From positions 8,373,001-8,437,000 of the forward strand of contig NC_088326.1 in NCBI RefSeq assembly GCF_910592395.1: a stretch of DNA of 64,000 bases, written 5' to 3'. This DNA is from Lineus longissimus (Eukaryota; Nemertea; Pilidiophora; Heteronemertea; Lineidae). The first letter of the stretch is position 1, and every line of letters starts with the position of its first letter. Made by a program: the position numbers and the translations under genes. The notes below the pieces were generated by a model. That model had not been told where the DNA came from and did not search any database. It saw only the letters and a program-made list of their open reading frames with translations. Of the stretch, positions 29,043-40,560 are shown piece after piece.

Positions 29043-31086
29043 TCAAAACGGCGCCTCCTTTCCGAAGTCCACGGTCACCTGGGGGCGGTGATGTGGACTA
29101 TTTGCGACCGAGTGCCTTTGCATGTAGAGCACTCCACTGTAGGTGTCTTGAAGGCGTTGGCATTGCCCCTCCAGTCGGCGGCGGAGATCTGACAGAGTCC
29201 TAAGCAGCATCTGTTTACGATGAAGAGTGACTTGCTGTTGGAAACGCAGCTTCTCCTGCATTCTTATTCGTTCCTCCTCTCGAGCTTGCCGGATCTTTTC
29301 TTCCACCAAATTTTTATCCTTGCGCAATTGCATCACCTTCTCCCCAATGCTTTCCTGGATTTCCCCTATCGATCTCCGCCATGGTTCCGCCGGAATGTTT
29401 GCGCATGCGCCGTAAATATCATCATTACCGAATGTACTTTCTCTTGCGCATGCGTCAAATACAGCATGATTAGCTGAGACACCAAACATTTTATTTTCCG
29501 CTGGCTGGTATGGTGAAATTAATGGTTCCTGCTCTGTATTTTGGAACATCCCATCCAACAGGTGGTCAGTTGTTGACTCGTCCAAAATCCCATCCTCATT
29601 CTCTACGTCATCGATATAATATTCGTCTTCTGATTCGCTGTATTCGTTGCTGTGGTAACCAAAGCTGTCCTCGTGACCAAAGTTTTCATTTTTGAAATTC
29701 ATGTCGTTAATGTGATGCAGTTCCGCAACGCATTGCGGGGTCTCAAAATTGTCATATTCGCTTAGGTTGTCAGTGTCGCTGTATACACCACGTATTGCAG
29801 TTGACTCATCATCAGTTTTTGAGATGATGTTATGATTCGCGTCCGAGGTTTCCAAACTGATCGAATGGTGGAATTCATGCGTCGGAATAGTTTCTATCCG
29901 ATATGTTTGCTCATGCGGTAAAGGTTTTTGATAGACCCCTGACAACTGGTCGAGGGAACTACAATTAGAGTTTATATTGGAATGAGACATTGGTAAGTCT
30001 TTTATATTTTCTACTTGCGATTCAAATGCCTCCTCGTAGGCAAATGAGGGCTCAGATGATGGTGATATGTCACACAGGCCCTGATCAATCTCAGGCAAGA
30101 AGAAAAGATCATCTAATGATTCGTAAAATCCGAACGTTTTGCTTTCACCGAATGAGACCGAGATATCCCCATCCACCAATTTTAACTGTTTCAGATCGCC
30201 TTCGCTTTGGCTTACGATATCGTTGGTGACGACATCTAGGGTGGCATCACTCGTGACAGATATATCATTCGAGCTACAATCATCATTCTCACTGCACGTG
30301 GAGAGCGGTGCTTTGTCAATGGAGCTTGATCTTGACCTTGAACGTGTAGAGTGCGGTGACCTTGACCTAGACGATGTCGGTGAAGAATATGATGACGTAG
30401 AGCAGGATGGCGATGGCGAGGGGTTCGGTGTAATCCTCGGAGATGGGAGCCACGGGTTGGTCTTTATTCGACTGCGAGTTTTTGGAATAGTGTTATTGTC
30501 ATTATTGGTGCAACGATCTTCCTCGCTATCATTACTATAAATGTACGGGCAAGTTTTCGGAACTGTGTGATATATCACGTGGTTATTTCCGTTTTTTATC
30601 TTCTCGTTCGAAATTTCGTCCGAGGTCTCGTTTGTTATGACGCGTTTCTGACAAGTCCATTTATCATAACTTTGATCATTGATATTCAGATTATTGACTA
30701 GAATGTAATTTTGTTTCAAGTTATTGGTATTATCATCAACTAGGTAGCAGAAGTCATCTGTGACGAGTGATTTGTTAACCTCGACGATGTTCGCAGCGTC
30801 TTTGGTGATGTTTTGATTTAGCTCGTCCTCGTTGAGGATTTTTTCATTTTGCTGTTTCAGCGGTGTTCGCTTTTTGGATTTAGTCCAGCTTCGTGGCAGA
30901 GAATGGGCCACAAACTGTTTCCATTTCATCTTCATTCGATCATCTGTTTCAGCAGGACACACAGACAATGGCGCACATTCTGGAAAGAGAGGAACGTGAA
31001 CATTGTAAGTGGAAGTATTTGAAGCGAGAAAGATAACTTTTTTGTCCGAAAGGAACATCCGATTCTTGTTCTCTCTGATCATGACT
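29043..31086 (-). CDS. 679-residue Ser/acidic-rich coiled-coil protein, large 3' exon
   Basis: ATG at 31082, TGA at 29043-29045. The exon begins at 31086 after a good acceptor (TTCTTCTTTTGCAG), so an upstream exon, coding or 5' UTR, exists. A basic patch near residues 68-78 (KSKKRTPLKQQ) could be a nuclear signal. Residues ~202-253 are Ser/Arg/Pro-rich (SSRSRSPHSTRSRSRSSS), and 260-560 are acidic, Ser/Asn-rich and probably disordered. Residues ~570-642 form a charged coiled coil (IGEKVMQLRKDKNLVEEKI, REEERIRMQEKLRFQQQ, LLRTLSDLRRRLEGQCQRL). The C-terminus ends VDFGKEAPF. I do not recognise the family. It is the longest and cleanest frame in the window, with no stops or frameshifts, and no transposase features. 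A 1.1 kb transposon lies 31 bp upstream of the exon. Confidence 0.75.
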
Positions 31087-31117
31087 CTGCAAAAGAAGAA
31101 GCCAATGTCATAATGTA

Positions 31118-32217
31118 CAGTCCTTCAAAAAAGTAAATGGACACACAAAAATCAAATTTTCTTGAAAACGGCTGGTGATAAATCGATGCGGTTTGCTGCA
31201 TTTGATAGGGCATTTAGTTGTGCATCATGATATCTACCACTTGGAAATTTGCTATTTTACCTATAAGTCAATTTTTGTCGATTTATGAAAGGTCCCAAAA
31301 TCAACTTTTTTATCACGCATTTTTTGGGGGCAAATTTTATATTGACTGGAAGCTTCTGTTGAGTTATGAGTGAATATCTAAGAAATTCCACAGTTTTCAC
31401 TTGAATCTGCAACTTATTAACCCATTTGTGCAAAAGGGTTTTGTTACCCGGTCTTCTACTGCGGAGATGCCCCCTTGATATTATTCACCTGGCCCAGACA
31501 ACCGGAATCATGTCACCATTTCAATGGCCTTGTTTAATATGCCTATGAATAGCTCTCCCAGGCCTGGATTTGGCAGCTGGACAATGGGTTCACCAATATT
31601 ACTTTACCCTCGCGTTTACAATACATCAATGTTAACAACATTTCCACCCCCATTCAAAACCTCAGCCAATAAGGAATTAACACTCAGGCTGCATGTTGAA
31701 ACTGACATAATTGGCTATGGTCGACTTCTCGCTTTGCCACAGAATTAATGTAGTCAACGACTTCCTCATTCTGATCAAAATTTTGTAGCGTGTGACCGGG
31801 TTCAATACACTAGCATGTTCGAATTCAATAGGCTTGGTGGTGAAGATCACCAGGGGGTTTCTCCAAAGTAATTCCAAAGTCAATAAACAAGGTGCAAAAT
31901 TTTGACATAAAATGCTGTTTTCCCACCAATTAACACAAGATATTTTCATCACCTTGATGGGGACGTGGGTTTTTCATCATGGTGATTCATCCTATCAAGA
32001 AAAAGTACGAAAAAAATCGGAAACGAAAAAGTTGATTTTGGGGCCTTTTGTAAATCAATAAAAGTCGGTATTAGATAAAATGGCTAATTTTTATGTGGTA
32101 GATACCATGATGCACAACTAAATGTCCTATCAAATGCAGCAAACCGCATCGATTTATCACCAGCCGTTTTCAAGAAAATTTGATTTTTGTGTGTCCATTT
32201 ACTTTTTTGAAGGACTG
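31118..32217. mobile_element. 1.1 kb TA-flanked DNA transposon (Tc1/mariner-like), non-autonomous
   Basis: Inverted arms of about 200 bp (31118-31325, 32010-32217) begin CAGTCCTTCAAAAAAGTAAA and end with the complement. TA occurs immediately outside both ends (31116-31117, 32218-32219). Inner arm blocks include TCGATGCGGTTTGCTGCATT and AAAGTTGATTTTGG. The core encodes no transposase. TA target duplication and a CAGT terminus fit Tc1/mariner mobilisation. Confidence 0.8.
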
Positions 32218-32545
32218 TACATGACTATACCAGATCAAGAGGCAAGATGTTCCGGCCGGTGATCGTTGAACACGACCGCCATCTGTATGCCTTGCTTGAA
32301 CCAACTTAACGCTATCAGAGAATCAGGCGTGGTGTTGGTGGAACCTTTACTACGGTGAAGACTACCACTATGCTTCTGCTACTACGGTGAAAGCTACAGT
32401 GAAAGCTACTTCTTCCAATCAAGACTCACATGCAAAAAACACACATCAACGGGTAATTTGCTGGTGGCTTTGATTATTACAAGGGAACGACTGAGTAAAT
32501 CATTCGAATTCAGATAATATATTATATGAGTTTCACGATTGTGGT

Positions 32546-32790
32546 AATTGAGAGTTTAAGATCCGCAAGTTATAGCAAAACTTTGTTTTTATGCCACTTT
32601 GAATTCAAAATCAATCACATCAAATTTGATACGGGATTTAAATTGACACCTTGAGGGTTGTATGTTTTTCGTCACATTAAGTAGGGTTCTGGTAGAAAAA
32701 TGAGTTTGATCAACAATGTGTAGCTCATAAGTATAAGGGCTGGTGTATACATGGACCCGTATATTCGTTGATTAATCGAAATCAAAGGCC
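32546..32790. repeat. Dispersed repeat family R1, copy 2 (continuous)
   Basis: Begins GAGAGTTTAAGATCCGCAAG and ends GTATATTCGTTGATTAATCG. It matches both halves of the 15819-16475 copy in the same orientation, without the ~400 bp middle. No coding content. Confidence 0.7.
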
Positions 32791-32892
32791 AAGCCTATCA
32801 CCCGACAGTCGAGTCGGAGTGTCACTTGGTATTATATCAAGTTTGAAATGAACATGTCGTGTTGGATTTCCTATCCCCTGATTGTCGAGTAA

Positions 32893-33140
32893 AGGTCTTA
32901 GTTGTGACCCGCTCTACCAAAACTAGGCGCTTGTCGCATGTGAACTTGACAGGTTGATACGGACTTGTTGTTCATTTCCCTATTGTAGACCTTTTGTGAA
33001 ATGTGACCAAATCAGTTTGTAATAGATTTCACAAAAGGTTTACAATAGGGAAATGAACAACAAGTCCGTATCAACCTGTCGAGTTCAGATGCGACAAGCG
33101 CCTAGTTTTGGTAGAGCGAGTCACAGTTTTAGTTCGAAAA
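32893..33140. repeat. Near-perfect palindrome, ~108 bp arms
   Basis: Left arm 32893-33001 and right arm 33028-33140 are inverted copies with very few differences. They share CTACCAAAACTAGGCGCTTG, ACTTGTTGTTCATTTCCCTA and CCTTTTGTGAAAT. The spacer is about 26 bp. The structure could extrude as a cruciform. Confidence 0.85.
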
Positions 33141-36100
33141 GAATTCATTTCAACCAACACAATGGTCCTTGTTAACATTACAGCAATTCGCCAAAATATC
33201 GCGCGTTTGTTTGGCGAGCTGGAATTGGCCACAAGGCACTGGTGGAATCGAATCCGCATTCATGTTACATTATAAATACGAATACGTCGTCACGTAAAGT
33301 TGGAGTTTACTAGAGTTTTAGAGTGTATACGTACAGTGTAGGGATGACAGAAATTAGATTTAACTCGTAGGCGATATCAAAGAGAATGAAATAAACCCTT
33401 TTCTGTTGAAATGTTTATCAAAACCATTTTGATTATGAATTGATTAGATTCGCAAAAGCAGGTTCAAGTTGACTTGAAATCAAATCGATTGCATCTCGAT
33501 TATAGAGCCCTTTCGCTCCCTTTACCTCGGGCTGTGTTACTCTGCCGCTCTGAACCAACTAATTCGATTAACAAAACGCAATACAAAGTATAACTACTTG
33601 ATTGAATTACCTGGTGTTCGATAAAAATACCTCGCCGCCTTCAGGTGGCTGGAAATAACCAAAGCAATCGAGCTGCTATATCGGATTAGGTTAACAATAA
33701 TCAAACACCAGACTCTCAATCGCCAGAGGAGGATTTTAGACTTAATTAGTGGTCTACCAGATATCAACCGAGGATTGATAGAAAGGTATCAATTTCTCTT
33801 CCAAGACTAAAACTGAATATTCGCCACCATCGATATGTTTCATTTCACTCAAAAGAGTACAAAACCAACTATTGATTATAAATCAACACGCGGTAAACTA
33901 AATTAAACTTAAATATCTTTTTTTCGTACTTGTTTAGGTGTTCAATTCAGAAGTTTGTAAATCTGGTCTTTTGTTGCGACCTCAAGTACGGCTGCGACCA
34001 AGCCGAGGCATTGTTTATATATTGAGCAGATATCCTTTGATCAGTCTGAAAGGGGATGGATTTTCATATCTAGTATTTTGATATCGATGTCTGTTCACAA
34101 AGCATTGGCCATTCTGAATTTCATGGACGTATGATTTCAATATTTTTTACCACAGACACAACAAGTATCGAAGTCAATACCAAAGTACATGTACCAGGTA
34201 TAGAAATCTACACCAAAGTATGGGAAGCCTAGCAGGCAGAGATTATACAGTCATTTCTTTGGAGGCGTGGGCCAAATCCAAAAAGGCTTAGTTTTTTTAA
34301 TCTGAGACAACGTTTCGGGAGCAGGGTAGAAATACGATCATCGTGATTAGTAAGGTGATTTCTTCACAAAAATAGTTGCCCCCAACCGCGATATACATCG
34401 CCATAAAGTATACCAGAAAATCTTGTCAACTGAGCTTAAATGAAAGAAAGCTTTGGTTAATAATTGTGTTCCAGGCGGCAGCACTAAATAGAGTAGGTTT
34501 ACGCCACCTTAGTCGATACATTTTGCGGTTCAGATTTTTTTCCCGTTTTTTATCACGAACGCAAAATTAAATCTGCTATAAATTAAACTCGTTGTTGTGG
34601 GTTAAAATTAAAAAGACACGAATCTCCCATTAGATGACACCAAATGGAACCATGATACCCTGAGAAAGCCCTTTCAGCACGGACCACATACTAAACTGCT
34701 AGACAGAAAAATATGTGAAAATGAGGAGAAGAAAAACGCATTTCGAAAACTATTCGCAAATCAATGCCACCACTACTTGGCAATAAAACTACCGAAAAGT
34801 AAAAGACGAAACATGTCGTTTTTCACATCAATGTGTTCCTTGTTTTAAAGAAATCATTTAATTTGAAGCTAGTGTTTGCTTTAGAACAGAGCGTTCGTAA
34901 TAGTTATGTTCAGCTGATGAAAGGATTTTTTTAGTTCCAGTTGGCTTGTCAACGCGTGACCAGGGAGAGCTCTGTCCCAACGTGCGGTGGCTTTCATGCT
35001 GAAACCATCCTTTCCCTCGTTGCCCGACTCTTCCTTTGAAAGACTCTGCTTGTACGTAAATTTCCATGCACCTTGCATTGACACTTTCTGTCAAACACTG
35101 AACATACGATTGCAAGTACAAATTGGCAGTATCCAGTTAGTCGGGATATTTGTACTGCTTATTAGAAACGCACACTTATAGCATCAAAGATTGCAAAATA
35201 AAACGTCGCAAACCTTGCATGCTGTGCTCAATATGGGTGAAACCTAAATACGCTTATTTGCTGACGTTCTTCCATAGAGGTCGCCCATCATTTCAGGATA
35301 TTCACTGCAGGACAGTTTGCGGCGAACTTTTGTTCACAAGGCATTATTCTTTCGTATACCATTCTTGCGTTACCAATTTCGTTGGACTTTGATTAACCGA
35401 TAATGATTAGAACACGAAGGGCCATTGTGCAAACTAATATGTTGTTGTGTTCAGTACATTTTTAACTTAAAAGCTACGCAAGCTTAGAGAAATCGGTGAC
35501 TTTTTACTACAATAGGTTCTTTACCGTGTAATTAATTAGCACACTATACATCTGAAAGTGTTTTATGATTTCAAAATTTTGTTCGCACAATTAGGTATAA
35601 GAACAAAAAAGTTCGTTATTTAATGAAGATTAATCTTCGCTCCCAAAGGGTCAATGAATTCCTAGCGCGCGAATTTCCTTCCCGGTACCCTAAGCGGGCG
35701 GAATTCCGCGACGTCATTTCGAGTCCACCTCGTCAACAGGGTCACTGAGGGAAGTGAAGCCGTAGGCAGTGTCGTTTTGCCGATATTCTTATTGTTCGAA
35801 ACCACATTAGGAAAAGATGACGAATGTACGCAGTGTAATTTAGTGTGTTCAAGCAATAACGAGTAATGTCATCCGCCACCGAGGTTGAATGGGGCTCTCC
35901 TCGATTTGCTAAGCAACAAGGAAAAATCAATATCTACAGACGTCACAGTTAACATGGTTTAGAGCCATGGCTCCAGGCAGCGTCGTAATAGTGAATCTCT
36001 CAAAAGGAGATAGAGGATCGACGTATGCTGGGCTAACTCGGGGCAAATTGGAGTCAACATCGGAATAGCGTGATAATTCAGTCAGATTTTGAATTTTACC

Positions 36101-36435
36101 TTTTTTTGCACGATTTTTGTTAATGTAAACTAGAAATGGAAGTGACTGGGCAGCAGACAGTTAATATTGCCCTTAATAATACCGATGGTCCTTTAAAGAA
36201 ATTGGCAAAATTACAGTGCGTGTCGAATGGTATTTCTACTTGAAGTATCAAACATAAACTGAAATGAAACTAAGTGGCAAAACCGGAACCATCCATACCT
36301 AAATAAATGGTCCAAAGGTTAGTCAATGGTATTCAACTCTATCGTCTTAACCATTGTTTTGTCAGGTTGCGAATAATAATTTCTAAAGTTGTATTTTTTG
36401 ATTTCCTACAAGCTGAAAAATCCGAAACACTCCAG
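33141..36435. other. Noncoding, nothing recognised
   Basis: About 3.3 kb of AT-rich sequence with only short frames lacking domain content. It could hold introns or the upstream region of the 679-codon gene on the minus strand, but no exon is convincing. Confidence 0.4.
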
Positions 36436-36449
36436 CCCCCCCCCCCCCC
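36436..36449. repeat. C14 homopolymer
   Basis: Run of 14 C followed by A9. Similar runs: C14 at 38982, G17 at 40443, C14 at 48209, G17 at 48637, C11 at 51537. Confidence 0.95.
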
Positions 36450-37009
36450 GAAAAAAAAATCGGCAAAACAACAACACTTCACAGCCCTCAGTGACCCTGT
36501 TGATGACATTGAAATAACTTCGCGCGCTGAAATTTACTGACCTTTTGAGGGCGAAGGTTAACAAAAATCGTGTTTATCTTGAATATAAGAGTAAGAAAGA
36601 AATTTGGAAATCGTCCAAAACTTTCAGAAGTATAGGGTGATAATGAAACAGGAGAACAATTAAGTTTGAACATACGTCCAAGCAGCGCTGCAAGGTGCGA
36701 CCGACTAGTATTTTCATATGGTTTCACTTCACACCAAATTCGACCAAGGAAACGCCACAACACCTGTGATTTTTTGATAAAATTAAGATGTAGTATTCTC
36801 CTGGCTATTATTTTCACAGGGTAGTCATTTTGGGTGAATACAAATGGGTTTTTTTTCAACGATTCAATAACCAAAGTTACGCACGTTGGCATCACAGCAG
36901 GGAAACGTTTTTGCAGATCTTTGTCTGTTTGTATGAAAGATACAACCTGTTGGTTCCATATCACACGACATTCATCATTGTGTTTGCATTGACGACTGAC
37001 ACGTGACTT
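36450..37009. other. Noncoding or unidentified ORF region
   Basis: Contains a 158-codon minus frame (36488-36964, beginning MIWNQQVVSF). It has no motif I recognise and sits next to LINE remains; I do not call it a gene. Confidence 0.3.
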
Positions 37010-37014
37010 TCACA

Positions 37015-38466
37015 CCTTGGCTCGCTGCCCAAAAGCTGAAGAGGCTTTACCAATCCATGATCTGAGCTCCATGTCCAAACAGCCACCTGACTCTTCCTCT
37101 GCATGATCCAAAGTATTTGAAGTCATCGACCGAGTCACCTTGTTCTCCATCTCGGTGAATGTCAGCCATGTCAGTTTGGAGTTTGAGAGTCCAACTTTTT
37201 CTCCAGCTGCTGAAGGAGTGAAGGTTTCTGCCACTGCACGGGTTACTTGTCTTAAGGAGAGTCACATCATCTGCGTAATTGAGGTCATCAGCCAGACACT
37301 CATCGGGTTCAATACCAAAATGAGTACGCATGCGATTCTTCAATGAGACTCCTTTCTGGTTGGTATCACAGGCCTTTCAAAGCACATCTATCAGTACACC
37401 AAAGAGTAGGGGGGACTAGATACATCCTTTTCGTACTCCTGCTTCTATACTCAAAACCAGTCAGGTCTCTCACCATCAACAAGTACCGCAGCTTCGTTGA
37501 TCTTGTACCCGCACTGGATGAGACGTACGAATTTGGCTGGGATCCCATCAGAGAGGATGTGCCACATTGAGGGGCTATGTACACTGTCGAAAGCGCCCTT
37601 GAAGTCAAAAAGATGGCTAGGGTAGGTAACTGAAATTCAGTGACTGTATTCTTTAAAACCCGGAGTCAGAAGATTTTATCTGTGCATCTACGGCCACTCC
37701 TAAATCCTCCTTGTTTCTCTCGTCTCTTTTTTTGTAAATGGTGCAGATCAGGCTCTTCCTCCAGTCATCTTGCACATCTTCGGCACGCAAAATCCAGACT
37801 AAGATCTGGTGCAGTTCCTAACGAGTTTTTTGGTTCCTTGTTTTATGAGCTCAGCGGCGATTCCATCAGGTCCTGGAGTTTTTGTGGTTCTTCAGTTTTC
37901 TGACTGCATTCTCTACCTCAGCCATGTTCGGTGTTTCCGTATCAAGGTCCATAGCATCGCCTATACTGCCCAAATTCTCAGGAGGTGGACGGTTCAGCAG
38001 TTCTTTGGAGTAGTCTGCCAAACCTTCTCTGATTTCATCGCTTTCTGTAAGGACTTCTCCATCTTGGTTCTTTTTGGGTGGAGAGAAGCGGTGCTTTTAC
38101 CAGTCAAGCGTTTGACCAGTTGAAAAAGCTCTCTGCTATGGCCGAGTTCTGAGGCTTCCTCTATCTTGTCTTCAATTCCATCAGCCCAATCTTGTCTGTC
38201 TTGCCTGGCGCTAGCCTTGACCTGTCTATCCAGAATACGATACCTTCAATAGTCTCGTGGCACTCCCTGCCAAGGAGATCACGTGTTCCTTTGGCCCTTA
38301 CTCTCTCTTTCGCAAGATCTTCCTTTAGTTCGGCGGTCCAGGTTTTGCTCTTGCGGTTCTTTGTAGGAATCGTCTCTTCTGTTGCTCTTATCACAGCATG
38401 CCAAGTCTTCGAACTGTCTTCTACTGACTCATCTGCCACATCTTGATAATTCAGGTGCTCTGTCAC
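37015..38466 (-). mobile_element. Non-LTR retrotransposon reverse transcriptase remnant
   Basis: Read 5' to 3' on the minus strand from 38466: a linker with ATEETIPTKNRKSKTW, then KTPGPDGIAAELIKQG (RT entry), then FDSVHSPSMWHILSDGIPAK and AAVLVDGERPDWF (palm). ADDLNYADDVTLL with the catalytic YADD follows, then VDDFKYFGSC and WIGKASSAFGQ. The order is that of a LINE RT. At least four frameshifts and several stops separate the pieces. Endonuclease, 5' part and 3' tail are missing. Confidence 0.8.
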
Positions 38467-38593
38467 ACGTTTTATGTATGCGTTGCCAACATTTCAAAAA
38501 CTTATGTTAAGATTTTAAAATAATCAAGAAACTTGAAAATATAATGCAACATTTCCTGAAAATGTAGGTAAACTTGTTTCAAAAATATGTGGC

Positions 38594-38880
38594 AACCCTT
38601 GAAAAAAACATGGCAACATTAAAAAAAATATTCTCGCACCATTCAAGTGACTAAACAATACCACGTGACTTTCCTTTATGGGCTTGAATGACCTAGCTGG
38701 AGGCGAGCTTGCAGTGGTACTTCTGTGAGATAGCGCCGTGAATGCTTGCTTGTCTCGCCGTTTTTGACATTTGATGACAGCAATCTGAGAAGATCCTGAA
38801 ATTCGCTGGCATCCGCCACACGATCAAGTTCTCTTCTATTCATTCTGAAATGTTGGCATGTTTTTTCAAGGGTTGCAATA
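38594..38880. repeat. Short foldback with coding-looking core
   Basis: CAACCCTTGAAAAAAACATG near 38594-38620 is inverted at about 38855-38880 as CATGTTTTTTCAAGGGTTG. Between them a minus frame (38676-38888) reads LDRVADASEFQDLLRLL and NGETSKHSRRYLTEVP, which looks like coding sequence but is not recognised. It may be a small transposon remnant. Confidence 0.5.
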
Positions 38881-39363
38881 TATTTCAAAATGTTGCATTA
38901 CAATGCATTACAATATTTTTTAAGTCTAGCATTTTTCGCTTTGGCGTGCCATTGGTACCGTACCAATTTTTGTCATTTATACCCCCCCCCCCCCCACAAC
39001 CCCCACCACCTGAATGATTGCATGACATGTACTGAGGCTGGATTAAAAGCTCCGCATCAAATCAAGTTTGATCAGAATTAAAACAGTTTGTCAAGTTAAA
39101 TAGCAAATTAGTTGATTTGTTTACATGTTTTGTAACAGCCTTGGCTTTGTTTCAAAGTGAAGTCAGCGTGTTTACCGACATAGATCAGGCTGTTGTTGGA
39201 TTTCTCACTATGAATTTGCCTGTAGATACCTTTCCTTATTATAAGATATATCGTAGCTTTGAATAGAAATACATTAAAAATAATTTTTAAGTATTGTATA
39301 AATTGATGCATTTGATGCAAGTTTTCTGTAATGAAACGGCCAGGGGCCATTGTGCTCATCGCA

Positions 39364-40560
39364 TAGATATGACATGTGATGTATCGCTGCTTGGAGTACC
39401 TACCATAAAAATATCATCGAAAACAAGTCACTGATAAGCGAGATATTGCACGTTTTACCTTCTTTAGTTTTGGCCTCCTGGTGGCCAAGTCGAAAATTAG
39501 ATCAGATCGAAATTCGCTCTCCGAGGTTACCTGATGCATTGGTGGCATGTTTACCAAATTTCAATTTCATAGCTTTATTGGTTAAGAAACGTGTCATAGT
39601 TACACTCAAACGACCAATTTACGTCATTTGATCTCTGTGACCTTGAAAAATATGTCAAATCAAAAACTCGTACGATATGTGATGTATTCTTACTAGAACA
39701 ACCTACCATAAAAATGTTATCGAAAAGGAGTTACTCATAAGAGAGATATCACACTTTTTAGGTTTCCACTTCTGGCCCCCTGGTGGCCAAGTCATGAATC
39801 AGATCAGACTGAAATTCAGTATCAGAGATTACATGACATAGGGAGCCATGTGTATCAAATTTCAAGTTCATATCTTTAGCGGTTAAGAAACGTACCATAG
39901 TTACACTCAAACGGCTAGTTCCCACCATTTGACCTCTGTGACCTTGAAAATTATGTCACATCAAAAAGCCATAAGATATGTGATGTATCGTTGCTCTGAG
40001 TACCTATCATCAGAAATTGAAAACAAGTCACTATTAGGCGAGATATTGCACTTTTTACCTTTTTTAGTTTTGGCCCGCTGGTGGCCAAGTCGAGAATCAG
40101 ATCAGACCGAAACTCGGTGTCAGAGGTTATATGATGTAGGGAGTCATGTTTACTAAATTTCAAGTTCATAGCTTTATCGGTTAAGCAACGTGCCATAGTT
40201 ATACTCAATTGACAATTTACGCCATTTGACCTCTGTGACCTTAAAAAGTAGGTCAAATCAAAAAGACGTATGATATGTGATGTATCCTTGCTAGGAGAAC
40301 CGACCATAAAAAAATTATCGAAAACGAGTCACTCATAAGAGAGATATCACACTTTTTAGGTTTCCGCTTCTGGCCCCCTGGTGGCCAAGTCAAGAATAAG
40401 ATCGGACCGAAATTCATTGCCAGAGGTCACCTTACCTGGGGAGGGGGGGGGGGGGGGGGTCCTTTGTTCAGAGTTTCAAGTTCATAGCTTTAGCGATTAA
40501 GAAACGCGCCACTGTTTTCGAAACAGGATACAGACGACGACGGGCGACGGACACTGCGCT
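39364..40560. repeat. Tandem array, four ~300 bp units
   Basis: Units begin near 39364, 39671, 39967 and 40264 with GATATGTGATGTAT. Each contains, in order, GTACCTACCATAAAAAT, TTTTGGCC..CTGGTGGCCAAGTC, AGATCAGA.CGAAATTC, TAGCTTTA..GGTTAAGAAACG and CTCTGTGACCTTGAAAA. The last unit runs into a unique end, GACGACGGGCGACGGACACT then GCGCTGTTGTATAGACTCC. A G17 run sits in the last unit. Noncoding. Confidence 0.85.

Noticed and set aside
29220-30540. Plus-strand frames under the 679-codon exon
   Set aside because: Antisense shadows of a long clean coding frame.
36488-36964. 158-codon minus frame
   Set aside because: Start context and composition unconvincing, no motif; adjacent to decayed LINE sequence.
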